Assembly: GCF_965223525.1 (NCBI RefSeq)
Contig: NZ_CBDCWX010000005.1
Location: 1,612,001 to 1,676,000, forward strand
Direction: 5' to 3'
DNA length: 64,000 nt
DNA from: Leptofilum sp965223525
GTDB lineage: Bacteria; Chloroflexota; Anaerolineae; Promineifilales; Promineifilaceae
The notes under the pieces are model-generated. The model was not told where the DNA came from. It saw only the letters and a list, made by a program, of their open reading frames with translations, and did no database searches. Positions 26,855-34,235 of this stretch are shown here, one piece after another (positions within the stretch are counted from its first letter, which is position 1; every line of letters starts with the position of its first letter). A program made the position numbers and the translations under genes.

Positions 26855-27910
26855 TTACGGTTTGGCAAAAATCATGCGGCCAGCCGAGGTTTGCAGCACT
26901 TTGGTGACGGTGACGTTGAGTGTTTTGTTGATGAGGGAACGGCCGTCTTCCACCACCACCATCGTCCCATCTTGCAAAAAGCCCACGCCCTGGTCTGATT
27001 CGCGCCCTTCCTGAATGATTTTGACTTTTAGCTCTTCACCAGGCAAGGAGGTGATCTTCACTGCATTGGCCAAGTCGTTGATGTTGAGAACACTCACTCC
27101 TTGCAGTTCAGCCACGCGGTTCAGGTTGTAATCGTTAGTCATAATAGGGCAGTGTAGATGGCGTGCCAGGGCCACCAGCTTGCTGTCGGCATCGCGCACT
27201 TCGCTCACGTCCATATCGGTAATTTGGGTAGGGAGGGGTGTTTCGTTTTGCAGTTGGGTAAGCACCTCCAGCCCCAAACGGCCGCGTCCCCGGCGCAATG
27301 GGTCAGCGCTGTCGGCGATGTGTTGCAATTCAGACAGAATGAAGTTGGGAATGAGCAGTGTGGCGCGGATGAACCCGGTTTTGCTAATGTCGGCGATACG
27401 GCCGTCTATAATCACGCTTGTATCTAGCAAGATAAATTGGTCGTTGCCGTCAGCCGTCGCACTATGTTCGGACGCAGTTGGGATCATAGGTACTCGCAAC
27501 CCGCTAAAGAACGCCTGCAAATCATTTTGGCGAGATACTAAAATGACCACGCTGAGGTAACACAGCACCCCCGCCGCTACCAGGGGCAAAATTTGGCGGA
27601 ACGGGGAGCCTAACAGTGCTAGCGGCAGCGAGAGCAACGCAGCAGCGACCAGCCCAATGAACAGCCCCAGCACAATGGCAATGAGGCGTTCGGCGGGCAT
27701 TTTGGCCAACCGGTTGCTGGCTGCACGCAACGGCCGTATCGTGATGTATGGTGTCAAGATTAGCCCAACCAAAAAGCCCAGCAAGATAAAGACAATCACA
27801 TAGGCTTCTTGAGCCACGCGTAAATATCGGGCAATAGAGCTGCCTAAAAATGCACCACCAATAGCGGTGAGAATTGCCCCCACAATACGAAAAATAAATT
27901 CAGAGCTCAT
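26855..27910 (-). CDS. PIN-TRAM membrane protein (YacL type)
   Basis: Predicted nuclease of the YacL group. The 351 residues start with four TM segments (about 6-26, 33-55, 76-98, 107-126), then a PIN domain beginning LLDTSVIIDGRIADI near 161-175 with further acidic residues (DADSK, TNDYNLN), and end with a TRAM RNA-binding domain (about 290-345). In other bacteria such proteins are near cysS and ispD/F. The start at 27910 has AAGGA upstream. Target RNA unknown. Confidence 0.88.
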   Translation of the reverse strand: MSSEFIFRIVGAILTAIGGAFLGSSIARYLRVAQEAYVIVFILLGFLVGLILTPYITIRPLRAASNRLAKMPAERLIAIVLGLFIGLVAAALLSLPLALLGSPFRQILPLVAAGVLCYLSVVILVSRQNDLQAFFSGLRVPMIPTASEHSATADGNDQFILLDTSVIIDGRIADISKTGFIRATLLIPNFILSELQHIADSADPLRRGRGRLGLEVLTQLQNETPLPTQITDMDVSEVRDADSKLVALARHLHCPIMTNDYNLNRVAELQGVSVLNINDLANAVKITSLPGEELKVKIIQEGRESDQGVGFLQDGTMVVVEDGRSLINKTLNVTVTKVLQTSAGRMIFAKP

Positions 27911-28470
27911 AATAATGATTCCTTGCAAAAAAAAGCGCCAACAAAACAAATAATGAAAGCACTTAGAGTAGCTTCCATACAAACAAGCTACAGTCGTTGC
28001 TGCAAGTTTGTCTTGTACGGTAAGCACTACCAATGATATTTATTATTTAGATGAATGAGTAAAAGGTGGGCAAAACTTACTTTGTCAAAATGGCCTGCCA
28101 TTTAATAAGCGGAAGGCCATTTCTTGGCAGATTTGTTGGCTTAATGAGTTTGACGAAGGATAAGTCCCAAATAAATGCTTGGCGCTGCAATGTTGTTTCG
28201 TTTGAATGATTGGCGCTGCGATTTTGCATTGCCGCTTTATCGGCAATGGAATGGCGCAAGTATGGAACAACAAGTAAATTAAATGCACCACTCTGGAATA
28301 ATTTGGTAAGTTTTTGCCAAATCCTTTGTTGAGCAAATTTTTAGATTTGCTCGTGAATCAATTGATATAAACAGGTATAAACAAAATAAATACAGTCTAC
28401 ATTTTGATGTTATCACAGCGATTATTGAGGAGCAATACAACCTGACAAATAAGGGGAGAGTATTAAGATC
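27911..28470. other. Gap without a supported gene
   Basis: About 560 bases upstream of the PIN-TRAM gene. AT-rich; contains a twice-repeated phrase TTGGCGCTGC (near 28178 and 28212) but no credible open frame or RNA gene. Confidence 0.5.
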
Positions 28471-28471
28471 T

Positions 28472-28508
28472 TTTAAGACGGCCGTTTGAATAAAAGGGCC
28501 GTCTTAAA
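28472..28508 (-). terminator. Hairpin containing the ACGGCCGT core, downstream of the Arg/Pro-tailed membrane protein gene
   Basis: TTTAAGACGGCC at 28472-28483 pairs perfectly with GGCCGTCTTAAA at 28497-28508 across a 13-base loop. It begins six bases past the stop of the minus-strand gene. The T tail is weak, so termination is likely but not certain. Confidence 0.5.
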
Positions 28509-28514
28509 CCAGGT

Positions 28515-29270
28515 TTACCGACGTGGTGGGCCACTAGAGTGGCCTGGTGCCTTCATGTCGGTTCGAGAAGGTCGGCTTGGGTTGGGACGGTTGTTCCGGC
28601 TTCTTGTACGGGGACGGCCGTTTTCACGTCGAGGTGCGGCACGCATGGGGGCTGGGTTGGGCCGATACGGCCGTCCGGTGGGGGTGCGTTGTGTGGTGGC
28701 AGACGGCCGTTGCTTAGAACGCTGTGCATGTTGTAGCAGAGAACCAGCAAACATATATTCCCCGGCCACAGAGATAGCTCCGATGAACAAGATGCGTGTT
28801 AGCCACACCAGGGTCGCTACAAAAAACGGCACCCAGCGTAGCAACTGCTCCCGACTCAGCACCTCATTGCCAAAATCGTGGGATAGCAGCGTTAGTGAGA
28901 TGGCCCACCAAGTCATGACGGCGTTCATGGTAGCCCCCAACAGCCAAGCACCCATGAGGTACCAAACGGCCGTTGGCTCATCCTTGCCCCGTTCTGGGGT
29001 GAACAGCCGGGCCAGCCCGGCAAAATCAATCGCACAGAAGGCAATTGCCAAAATGGTCGCCCAACCGACCCCCGCAAAGCGCACGTCTCCCAGCAGGTTT
29101 CCTAGCGCGTACCGCGTGGTGTCAAAGTTAAACAGTTCAAACGCCACTAGCGCCACCACCAGGATGATGCCCATGATGCTTTTTTGCGGCAAATTGAGTC
29201 CTAGCAAAGCGTTGCTGTCGGATTGCGTAGGGCGTGCCGCCTTATTATTCGTTGCGCCCTTTGTGTTCAT
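28515..29270 (-). CDS. Integral membrane protein with Arg/Pro-rich basic tail
   Basis: Not recognised. Four to five TM segments occupy residues 32-180, followed by a tail of about 65 residues very rich in Arg, Pro and Ser (NGRPRTRSRNNRP type), probably cytoplasmic and able to bind nucleic acid or acidic partners. Several tail codons come from ACGGCCGT copies read as N-G-R or T-x-R, so part of the tail could have grown by motif expansion. ATG with GGAGA upstream. Confidence 0.65.
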   Translation of the reverse strand: MNTKGATNNKAARPTQSDSNALLGLNLPQKSIMGIILVVALVAFELFNFDTTRYALGNLLGDVRFAGVGWATILAIAFCAIDFAGLARLFTPERGKDEPTAVWYLMGAWLLGATMNAVMTWWAISLTLLSHDFGNEVLSREQLLRWVPFFVATLVWLTRILFIGAISVAGEYMFAGSLLQHAQRSKQRPSATTQRTPTGRPYRPNPAPMRAAPRRENGRPRTRSRNNRPNPSRPSRTDMKAPGHSSGPPRR

Positions 29271-29850
29271 GTTCTTTCTCCTGCAAATACTACTGCACTC
29301 TCCGTTTCCGCAGAAACAAAAAAAATCCGAACCATAGGTTCGTAAGCTCTTTCCTCTGTGAATTTGTTTGTTGTGATGTCCCCAGTTGTTTATTTAATGA
29401 GAGAGGATGTGGCGCTGATAAGGGTCGCTACTCATCAGCGCCACGTTTTGAGGGGAAGAGGGTATGTGTAGAGAAGAGGGAAGAGGGTTCCGTATGTCTG
29501 CTAAGAATATTAGCACGGATGTTCTAAAAAGTCAAATGGAATTTAGAACAAATTTGGGCAATTTTTCAAAATGGCAAGAAGCTGTGAGGCTTTCAGATTT
29601 GGCGGAGCTGGCTGATTTTTTGCAGCGAATTTGCCCGAATTAGCGCAAATTTTCGTGGTAATTCGCGTTCATTCGTTGCTGCTTTTCAGTAATCGCCTTC
29701 AAATGGCAGCAGGACGCGGACAAGCGCGGAAAAACGCGGATTATTCGCTTCTTCCGTGCTATCCGAGCCGCATTTATTGACAACTGAAAAACCGTGCTTT
29801 CAGGGATCCCTAACCTGGACAAGCCAGAACCAAAAAGTTTTTTATCAGCA
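29271..29850. other. Gap with hairpins and repeat fragments
   Basis: Contains the stem GTGGCGCTGAT (29409-29419) with ATCAGCGCCAC (29434-29444) followed by GTTTT, a terminator-like structure on the plus strand with no gene before it, and a fragment of the TTCGCGT repeat at 29640-29680. No credible coding frame. A small transcript ending at the hairpin is possible. Confidence 0.45.
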
Positions 29851-29897
29851 GATTACGCAGATTGGAAAGATTAAGAATCTGTTGAATCTGCGTAATC
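29851..29897. repeat. Perfect 13-bp inverted repeat GATTACGCAGATT
   Basis: GATTACGCAGATT at 29851-29863 and AATCTGCGTAATC at 29885-29897 are exact reverse complements; other members lie near 17493 and 50790. Confidence 0.7.
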
Positions 29898-29958
29898 TTT
29901 GATTTTCTTGTTCGCTGTACAAGAAATTCATTGCTAACGGACTAAAAAGTCGGAAATA

Positions 29959-30546
29959 TTATTGTGGCTGGGGCCAACGGCGGTATGGTTGGAATGTGTA
30001 ATATTTGGGTCGTGAATCGAGCCGGACGTGCAGCCAGTACACGCCCAAACCAGAGGTGCTTACCCATAACGGCCGTTCCCCCACATGATTTATCACTGCC
30101 ATTCCCACCCGCTGCCAAAACTGGTGCTGCTGGGCAAGCGGTGCGCTGCGGCTAAAGGTGGCTAAATGGGTAAACGCATCGGCTGGCGTTTGCGGACAAG
30201 GCACAACCAAATGCGCGTCTCCGCCCAAGTTGGGGAAATCAACAATTGGCTCCTGGTTGAAGTAGCTGGCAAAGGCACGCCGCTGAGCAGAGACGCGGGC
30301 GAGTGAGGGAGCGTTGACGAGGACAAATTCAAACGGCCGTTCCAGTGTACTCTTTGTAATTGGCGGCGTTTCCCAAAAGTAAGCGGTAAATGGTGCATCT
30401 GCCAGCAGCCCAATGAAAAGTGTGCGGAAAACATTATCTGTTTGCCACTTTTGTAGAACTTGGGCGGTGGTGAGCGGCCGTTCTCCATCGAGGAAAGTGT
30501 GGTGGTGGATACGGCCGTTTTGCAAAACCTCAATTTGCGCGTTCAT
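29959..30546 (-). CDS. Conserved hypothetical protein (resembles DUF6940)
   Basis: About 195 residues. The segment LFIGLLADAPFTAYFWETPPIT near 53-74 and the later VVPCP and GVYWLHVRLD segments resemble the uncharacterised DUF6940 family; the family name is from memory and should be treated as tentative. No catalytic motif is known. The ATG at 30546 is preferred over a GTG 12 codons upstream. It stands just outside the IS element and is intact. Confidence 0.6.
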   Translation of the reverse strand: MNAQIEVLQNGRIHHHTFLDGERPLTTAQVLQKWQTDNVFRTLFIGLLADAPFTAYFWETPPITKSTLERPFEFVLVNAPSLARVSAQRRAFASYFNQEPIVDFPNLGGDAHLVVPCPQTPADAFTHLATFSRSAPLAQQHQFWQRVGMAVINHVGERPLWVSTSGLGVYWLHVRLDSRPKYYTFQPYRRWPQPQ

Positions 30547-30687
30547 GATTTCAGGATCGGATAAACTGACATGGTTAGGCACTAAAACTATTAGAGCTAC
30601 ATCCAGATATGTGTTTCATCTATGAAACCATGATAGATTCTTGTTTTCTGATCATCAGGTATATGCAATGCCGCCACCTTAGCTAAG

Positions 30688-31624
30688 TTAACTCAAGTTG
30701 CTACCTTAAAAATATGGCTGACACTCTCAGCCAGAACAAATAATGCGATTTTCAGCTCAAAGCCTGCGGCTGTGACTGCATGAATGCTCCTCGGCATCCT
30801 GCGTGCAATGGATGACCCTGTCGTCTCCACAATCTTGCGATGCAGTTTTATCCAATAAGTGCGCCACGGTGGATACGGCCGTTTGCTGTTTTTCTTGCGT
30901 ACAGGACATAGTTTCACCTGTCTTGTCTCATTGATTAAGTCTTCCATGGTGTAATCATTGTAGATTTTGTCTGCATAGATTTCTGAACCCGTCGGTAGGT
31001 CAAACTGAAAGGAGCGCAGGTGAGTCACATCGCTTTCAGAACCCGGTGTTAGGAAGAACTCAACTGGTTGACCCTGACTGGTGACCATCAAATGTAGTTT
31101 GAGTCCATAGAAGTAGCGGCGTTTGCTCGCAATCTTGCCGCGATACTTCTCTTCTCGATAGAGACGACAGCGGCGAATGCGCCAATTGTCACACACCACA
31201 ATAGGAAAGGTATCGATCACGTAAATCGAATCGCTACTGACCCCTTTCCAGTGGGCGCCCAACATCTCGATAAAGGTCACGATGTAATGGCTCACTCGAT
31301 GCAGACGACGTGAATACCGACTTTTGCTCAACATGGTTGGTATGTAGCCGCCTTGATGCAAGAAGGCACGGGCAAGTTCATAATTGCCGCTAAAAAACAG
31401 AGCAGCCACGATTGCTGTGGTGATGACCTCGGAATCGTTCATGCGGCATTGACTGTTTTCATGATGACCTAAACCAAGCAAAAGGTCGTTAACCAGCGTG
31501 TAAATCGCTACAATTTGTTCGTCCATGATTGTCCTCGTAAAAATGGTTTGGTGGTTCAAACCCACTTTACTTGGCTTTCATGGACTTCACCATTTTTGAC
31601 TGTTAAGGTAGCAACTTAGGTTAA
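30688..31624 (-). mobile_element. IS982-family insertion sequence
   Basis: The ends AAGTTGCTACCTTAA (30695-30709) and its exact reverse complement (31603-31617) are terminal inverted repeats; they extend outwards to an imperfect TTAAC with two mismatches, giving the limits used. Length about 0.93 kb, usual for the family. No clear target duplication was found. The right end coincides with the stop codon of the nuclease-like gene. Confidence 0.8.
30693..31526 (-). CDS. IS982-family transposase
   Basis: DDE transposase of 277 residues: N-terminal MDEQIVAIYTLV, then VIDTFPIVVCDN (first Asp), YADKIYND (second Asp) and the C-terminal HRKIVETT (Glu), all typical of the family. The reading frame is intact from ATG at 31526 (GAGGA upstream) to a stop that overlaps the left inverted repeat, so the element may be active. 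One ACGGCCGT copy is present inside the gene. Neighbours are accessory genes. Confidence 0.9.
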   Translation of the reverse strand: MDEQIVAIYTLVNDLLLGLGHHENSQCRMNDSEVITTAIVAALFFSGNYELARAFLHQGGYIPTMLSKSRYSRRLHRVSHYIVTFIEMLGAHWKGVSSDSIYVIDTFPIVVCDNWRIRRCRLYREEKYRGKIASKRRYFYGLKLHLMVTSQGQPVEFFLTPGSESDVTHLRSFQFDLPTGSEIYADKIYNDYTMEDLINETRQVKLCPVRKKNSKRPYPPWRTYWIKLHRKIVETTGSSIARRMPRSIHAVTAAGFELKIALFVLAESVSHIFKVAT

Positions 31625-32689
31625 GTTATCAATCTGCGCTTGTAAAATTGAATTTTCGTCAATAAATTCTAAAACAACTCTCCCCCAATAATCTGGACTT
31701 ATTTTCATCAGATCGGATCCATTGCGTATTGCAAACCATGAGCTACGATCTTGTTTTATGTTTCGCATCCGTTCCCCTTTTGAAAATGACAAGAACTCTT
31801 CAATTTTTTCAGATGATGACGGAAAGACACTGTATGGTACAATTCTTCTTGTAGTTTCATCAAATACATCCAGATTGTTTTGTGGAAGTATATGTTCTAT
31901 TTCATTAAATGGTCTTTCCAGAGGTAAGGTGGCATTTTGATGATTCATCCAAATAGCTTCTATTGCAAAACATTCACTTAATATTTCCCTGTGATACCCT
32001 TTTCGTTTAGCTAGCTTAATCACCTGTGATATTGAATTGTGATATGTGTTAATTTTTACGTCAGTTCGCAAAATGTGATCTCTTGTGTTGTCTTTGCTAA
32101 TGCGAAAACCAGTATTTAGAAACTTTTTTAAATCAGCGAGTTGGCGTTTCTGACGGATGGCACGAGTGTTTCTACTGCTACTTCTTCCTGACTTATTTTC
32201 AATAATTTCTATCAAACCATTTGACCGTATTACCGTTAGATCTCCATGCAACAAAGTGCTTGTGAGATCATTTATCAATACCATGTCTCCTGAATTTGAT
32301 AAAATTTGATGAGCTATCTCGAAATCAGATTTAATACTTTCGTCCAGATGACCAGTCTGCGGATGTTCTGAAAGCAACTGAATTAATACTCTGTCATAAC
32401 GAAATGCTCTCCACACTAGGGCATCAGCAATTTTCTTCAAAATTAAGATCAAACGTTTGACAAGAACAAACCTCACATGGTCTTTATTTTTCTTGAATTC
32501 AGTTTTTCGTTCCTGCCACTCAATAAGTATCTCTCCAAGAGCCGCTTGCAGCCCGAGGAGCGTCTGTGCGTTACCATCCCATTGTCTTAAAGCCTTAAAT
32601 ATCTCAAATAGCCCTTCACACCTTTCTTGATAGGCCGGTGCAGCTAAAATTTGAGCTCTGACTTCAATCTCATCATTGAGTCGATTCAT
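31616..32689 (-). CDS. Orphan protein with PD-(D/E)XK-like motif, 3' end altered by IS insertion
   Basis: Not recognised as a named family. The 357 residues are mostly helical; HGDLTVIRSNGLIEIIENKSG spans 148-168 and fits the nuclease core pattern with Asp150, Glu164 and Lys166. An IEHILPQN segment near 265-272 looks like a DUF1524 HNH motif, but what follows does not fit, so a single nuclease core is favoured. AT-rich with no ACGGCCGT. The stop codon is created at the IS end, so the natural C-terminus may be lost. Possible role in defence; no restriction or methylase partner is seen. Confidence 0.6.
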   Translation of the reverse strand: MNRLNDEIEVRAQILAAPAYQERCEGLFEIFKALRQWDGNAQTLLGLQAALGEILIEWQERKTEFKKNKDHVRFVLVKRLILILKKIADALVWRAFRYDRVLIQLLSEHPQTGHLDESIKSDFEIAHQILSNSGDMVLINDLTSTLLHGDLTVIRSNGLIEIIENKSGRSSSRNTRAIRQKRQLADLKKFLNTGFRISKDNTRDHILRTDVKINTYHNSISQVIKLAKRKGYHREILSECFAIEAIWMNHQNATLPLERPFNEIEHILPQNNLDVFDETTRRIVPYSVFPSSSEKIEEFLSFSKGERMRNIKQDRSSWFAIRNGSDLMKISPDYWGRVVLEFIDENSILQAQIDNLT

Positions 32690-32773
32690 AATTTTTTATG
32701 GACTAAGAAATCGTATTACATTGGACATTAGGGGAATAAGGTTCTTCAGAATTTGCCGGGGCTCAACTGATTT

Positions 32774-32835
32774 TTGCATCGAATTTACGCGAATGAACGC
32801 TAATTTTCGTGTTAATTCGCGTAAATTCGATGCAA
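32774..32835. repeat. Perfect 21-bp inverted repeat
   Basis: Left arm at 32774-32794 (starts TTGCATCGAATTTACGCG) and right arm 32815-32835 are exact reverse complements with a 20-base loop. The loop itself holds further GAATG/TTCGTG words. Fragments of the same family lie near 29640. Confidence 0.75.
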
Positions 32836-32897
32836 ACCCCATGAAACCCCAAAGAGCTGGGAATAATTATTGAAAGTTGTCTAAAGAAGCATGAAAT

Positions 32898-33065
32898 CTA
32901 GCGAGCATTTTGTGCTTCAAGTAATTTTTTCGCCACATCACGGGCAATTTCCAAAGTTTTAGTAATGGTTTGTCCCTGAGCTACCAATCCAGGAATATCA
33001 TCTGAAGTTGCTAGAAAATACCCTTCAGGCAGTTTCTCAATATGTAATTTCGCAATTTTTCCCAT
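32898..33065 (-). CDS. Orphan HicB-like antitoxin-type protein
   Basis: A 55-residue frame reading MGKIAKLHIEKLPEG..., then IPGLVAQGQTITKTLE, matches the short HicB/DUF1902 fold: beta strand, PGLxxQG turn, helix. No hicA-type gene is found on either side, so it is an orphan; it could also be the small HicB-like protein used outside toxin pairs. The frame is closed by TAG and starts at ATG. Sits in an accessory region. Confidence 0.7.
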   Translation of the reverse strand: MGKIAKLHIEKLPEGYFLATSDDIPGLVAQGQTITKTLEIARDVAKKLLEAQNAR

Positions 33066-33252
33066 GAATTTATCTGTACCTTTTCAGTTTGCTAGAATAC
33101 TCTTATAAGTTTACATGTAGAATTATCGATGTAAAGTACGATTGGCCTTAGCGTGCCCAAAAATACTTAGAGCAGCCAAGCATTTTTTCTCCTGACTGCT
33201 CTAAGCTATGTATGATACTGTATTCGGCGTGGTGCAATAACAAGAATAATTT

Positions 33253-33750
33253 TTACGCTTGACTCGACTCGATATAAGCAGCTAGTTTCTCGAATGCTTG
33301 GTTCCAGCCACTTGCGCCGGGGGAATCGGCGGGAACGCCTGCGTGGGTCATGGTCATTTTGGTACGGCCGTTCAAATCCTCCAGCACCACCGTTACCTGC
33401 GTGGTTTCCGGCGTGCCTTCGGGCATGCCCATTGCTGCTGGTGATAGCACATTGCCATCTGCATCTGCCATGCTGTCTGTATAAACCAGCCGCGTGGTAG
33501 GCACCACTTCCAGATACTCACCCGTCGTCCACATTTGCCTGCTGCCGTCCGGTGTCTGCATTTCCATGCAAACCAGACGCTTGCCGCCAACCTGCACATC
33601 CATTTTGGCAACGGGTATGCTGAAGCCGTGCGGCCCGTACCACTGCTTAAAATGTTCTGCACTGGCCCACATTTGCCACACCAGGTCAATCGGTGCTTCA
33701 AAAATCCGCTCAACGACGACTGCATCTTTAGACGCTGTTTGTTCACTCAC
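33253..33750 (-). CDS. SRPBCC (AHSA1-type) protein
   Basis: START-like domain of 165 residues that binds hydrophobic ligands. Family landmarks: RIFEAPIDLVWQMWASAEHFKQWYGP at the N-terminus (the first motif of AHSA1 proteins), then a beta-grip and C-terminal helix (GWNQAFEKLAAYI). The GTG at 33750 is chosen for its AAAGGAG; it overlaps the ArsR gene by 8 bases, so the two are translated together. Such ArsR plus AHSA1 pairs are common and the ligand is unknown. Confidence 0.85.
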   Translation of the reverse strand: MSEQTASKDAVVVERIFEAPIDLVWQMWASAEHFKQWYGPHGFSIPVAKMDVQVGGKRLVCMEMQTPDGSRQMWTTGEYLEVVPTTRLVYTDSMADADGNVLSPAAMGMPEGTPETTQVTVVLEDLNGRTKMTMTHAGVPADSPGASGWNQAFEKLAAYIESSQA

Positions 33751-34093
33751 TGTTTTGCTCCTTTTGTTTGAGTTGTTGAAGATAGGTGTCCATCTGGTCA
33801 AAGCGCGCTTCCCAAATGTGACGATACTGCTCTGTCCAGGTGGCTACTGCTTGCAGGGGGGCTGCATCAATGGTGCAGGGCCGGTACTGCGCTTTTTGGC
33901 CCCGCTTGATAAGCCCGGCACGTTCCAATACTTTGATATGTTTAGAGATGGCTGGCAGGCTCATGTTAAATGGTTCAGCCAGTTCATTCACGGTTGCTTC
34001 CCCTTCTGCCAAACGAGCCAAAATGGCCCGCCGCGTACTGCTTGCCAGGGCGGCAAATGTCTGATCTAGTAATTCATCATCGCTCCTTGTCAT
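33743..34093 (-). CDS. ArsR-family transcriptional regulator
   Basis: Winged-helix repressor of 116 residues. The recognition region reads STRRAILARLAEGEATVNELAEPFNMSLPAISKHIKVLERAGL, a textbook ArsR helix-turn-helix. There is no CxC metal site, so it is of the non-metal type usually paired with an SRPBCC gene. A palindrome TTAACTAACTAGTTAATTAA lies 16 bases upstream of its start and is a candidate self-operator. Confidence 0.88.
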   Translation of the reverse strand: MTRSDDELLDQTFAALASSTRRAILARLAEGEATVNELAEPFNMSLPAISKHIKVLERAGLIKRGQKAQYRPCTIDAAPLQAVATWTEQYRHIWEARFDQMDTYLQQLKQKEQNSE

Positions 34094-34108
34094 TCTTATT
34101 GCCCTTAT

Positions 34109-34142
34109 TTAACTAACTAGTTAATTAACCTTTTGGTATAAT
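34109..34142. promoter_or_regulatory. Divergent promoter region with candidate ArsR operator
   Basis: The near-perfect palindrome TTAACTAACTAGTTAATTAA (34109-34128) centres on CTAG. A TATAAT box at 34137-34142 faces the ABC exporter gene. The palindrome is close enough to control both divergent units. Confidence 0.5.
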
Positions 34143-34235
34143 AAGCTCTTTTACGCTGTCTGTCAAGTCGGAAACCCATTGAGGCCAAAATCGTAAAACC
34201 TGATACGATCTTTTCAGGACAAGAGGAGCTACTTG

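Noticed and set aside
29640..29822. Minus-strand frame next to the repeat at 29851
   Set aside because: Most of it is repeat-derived sequence.
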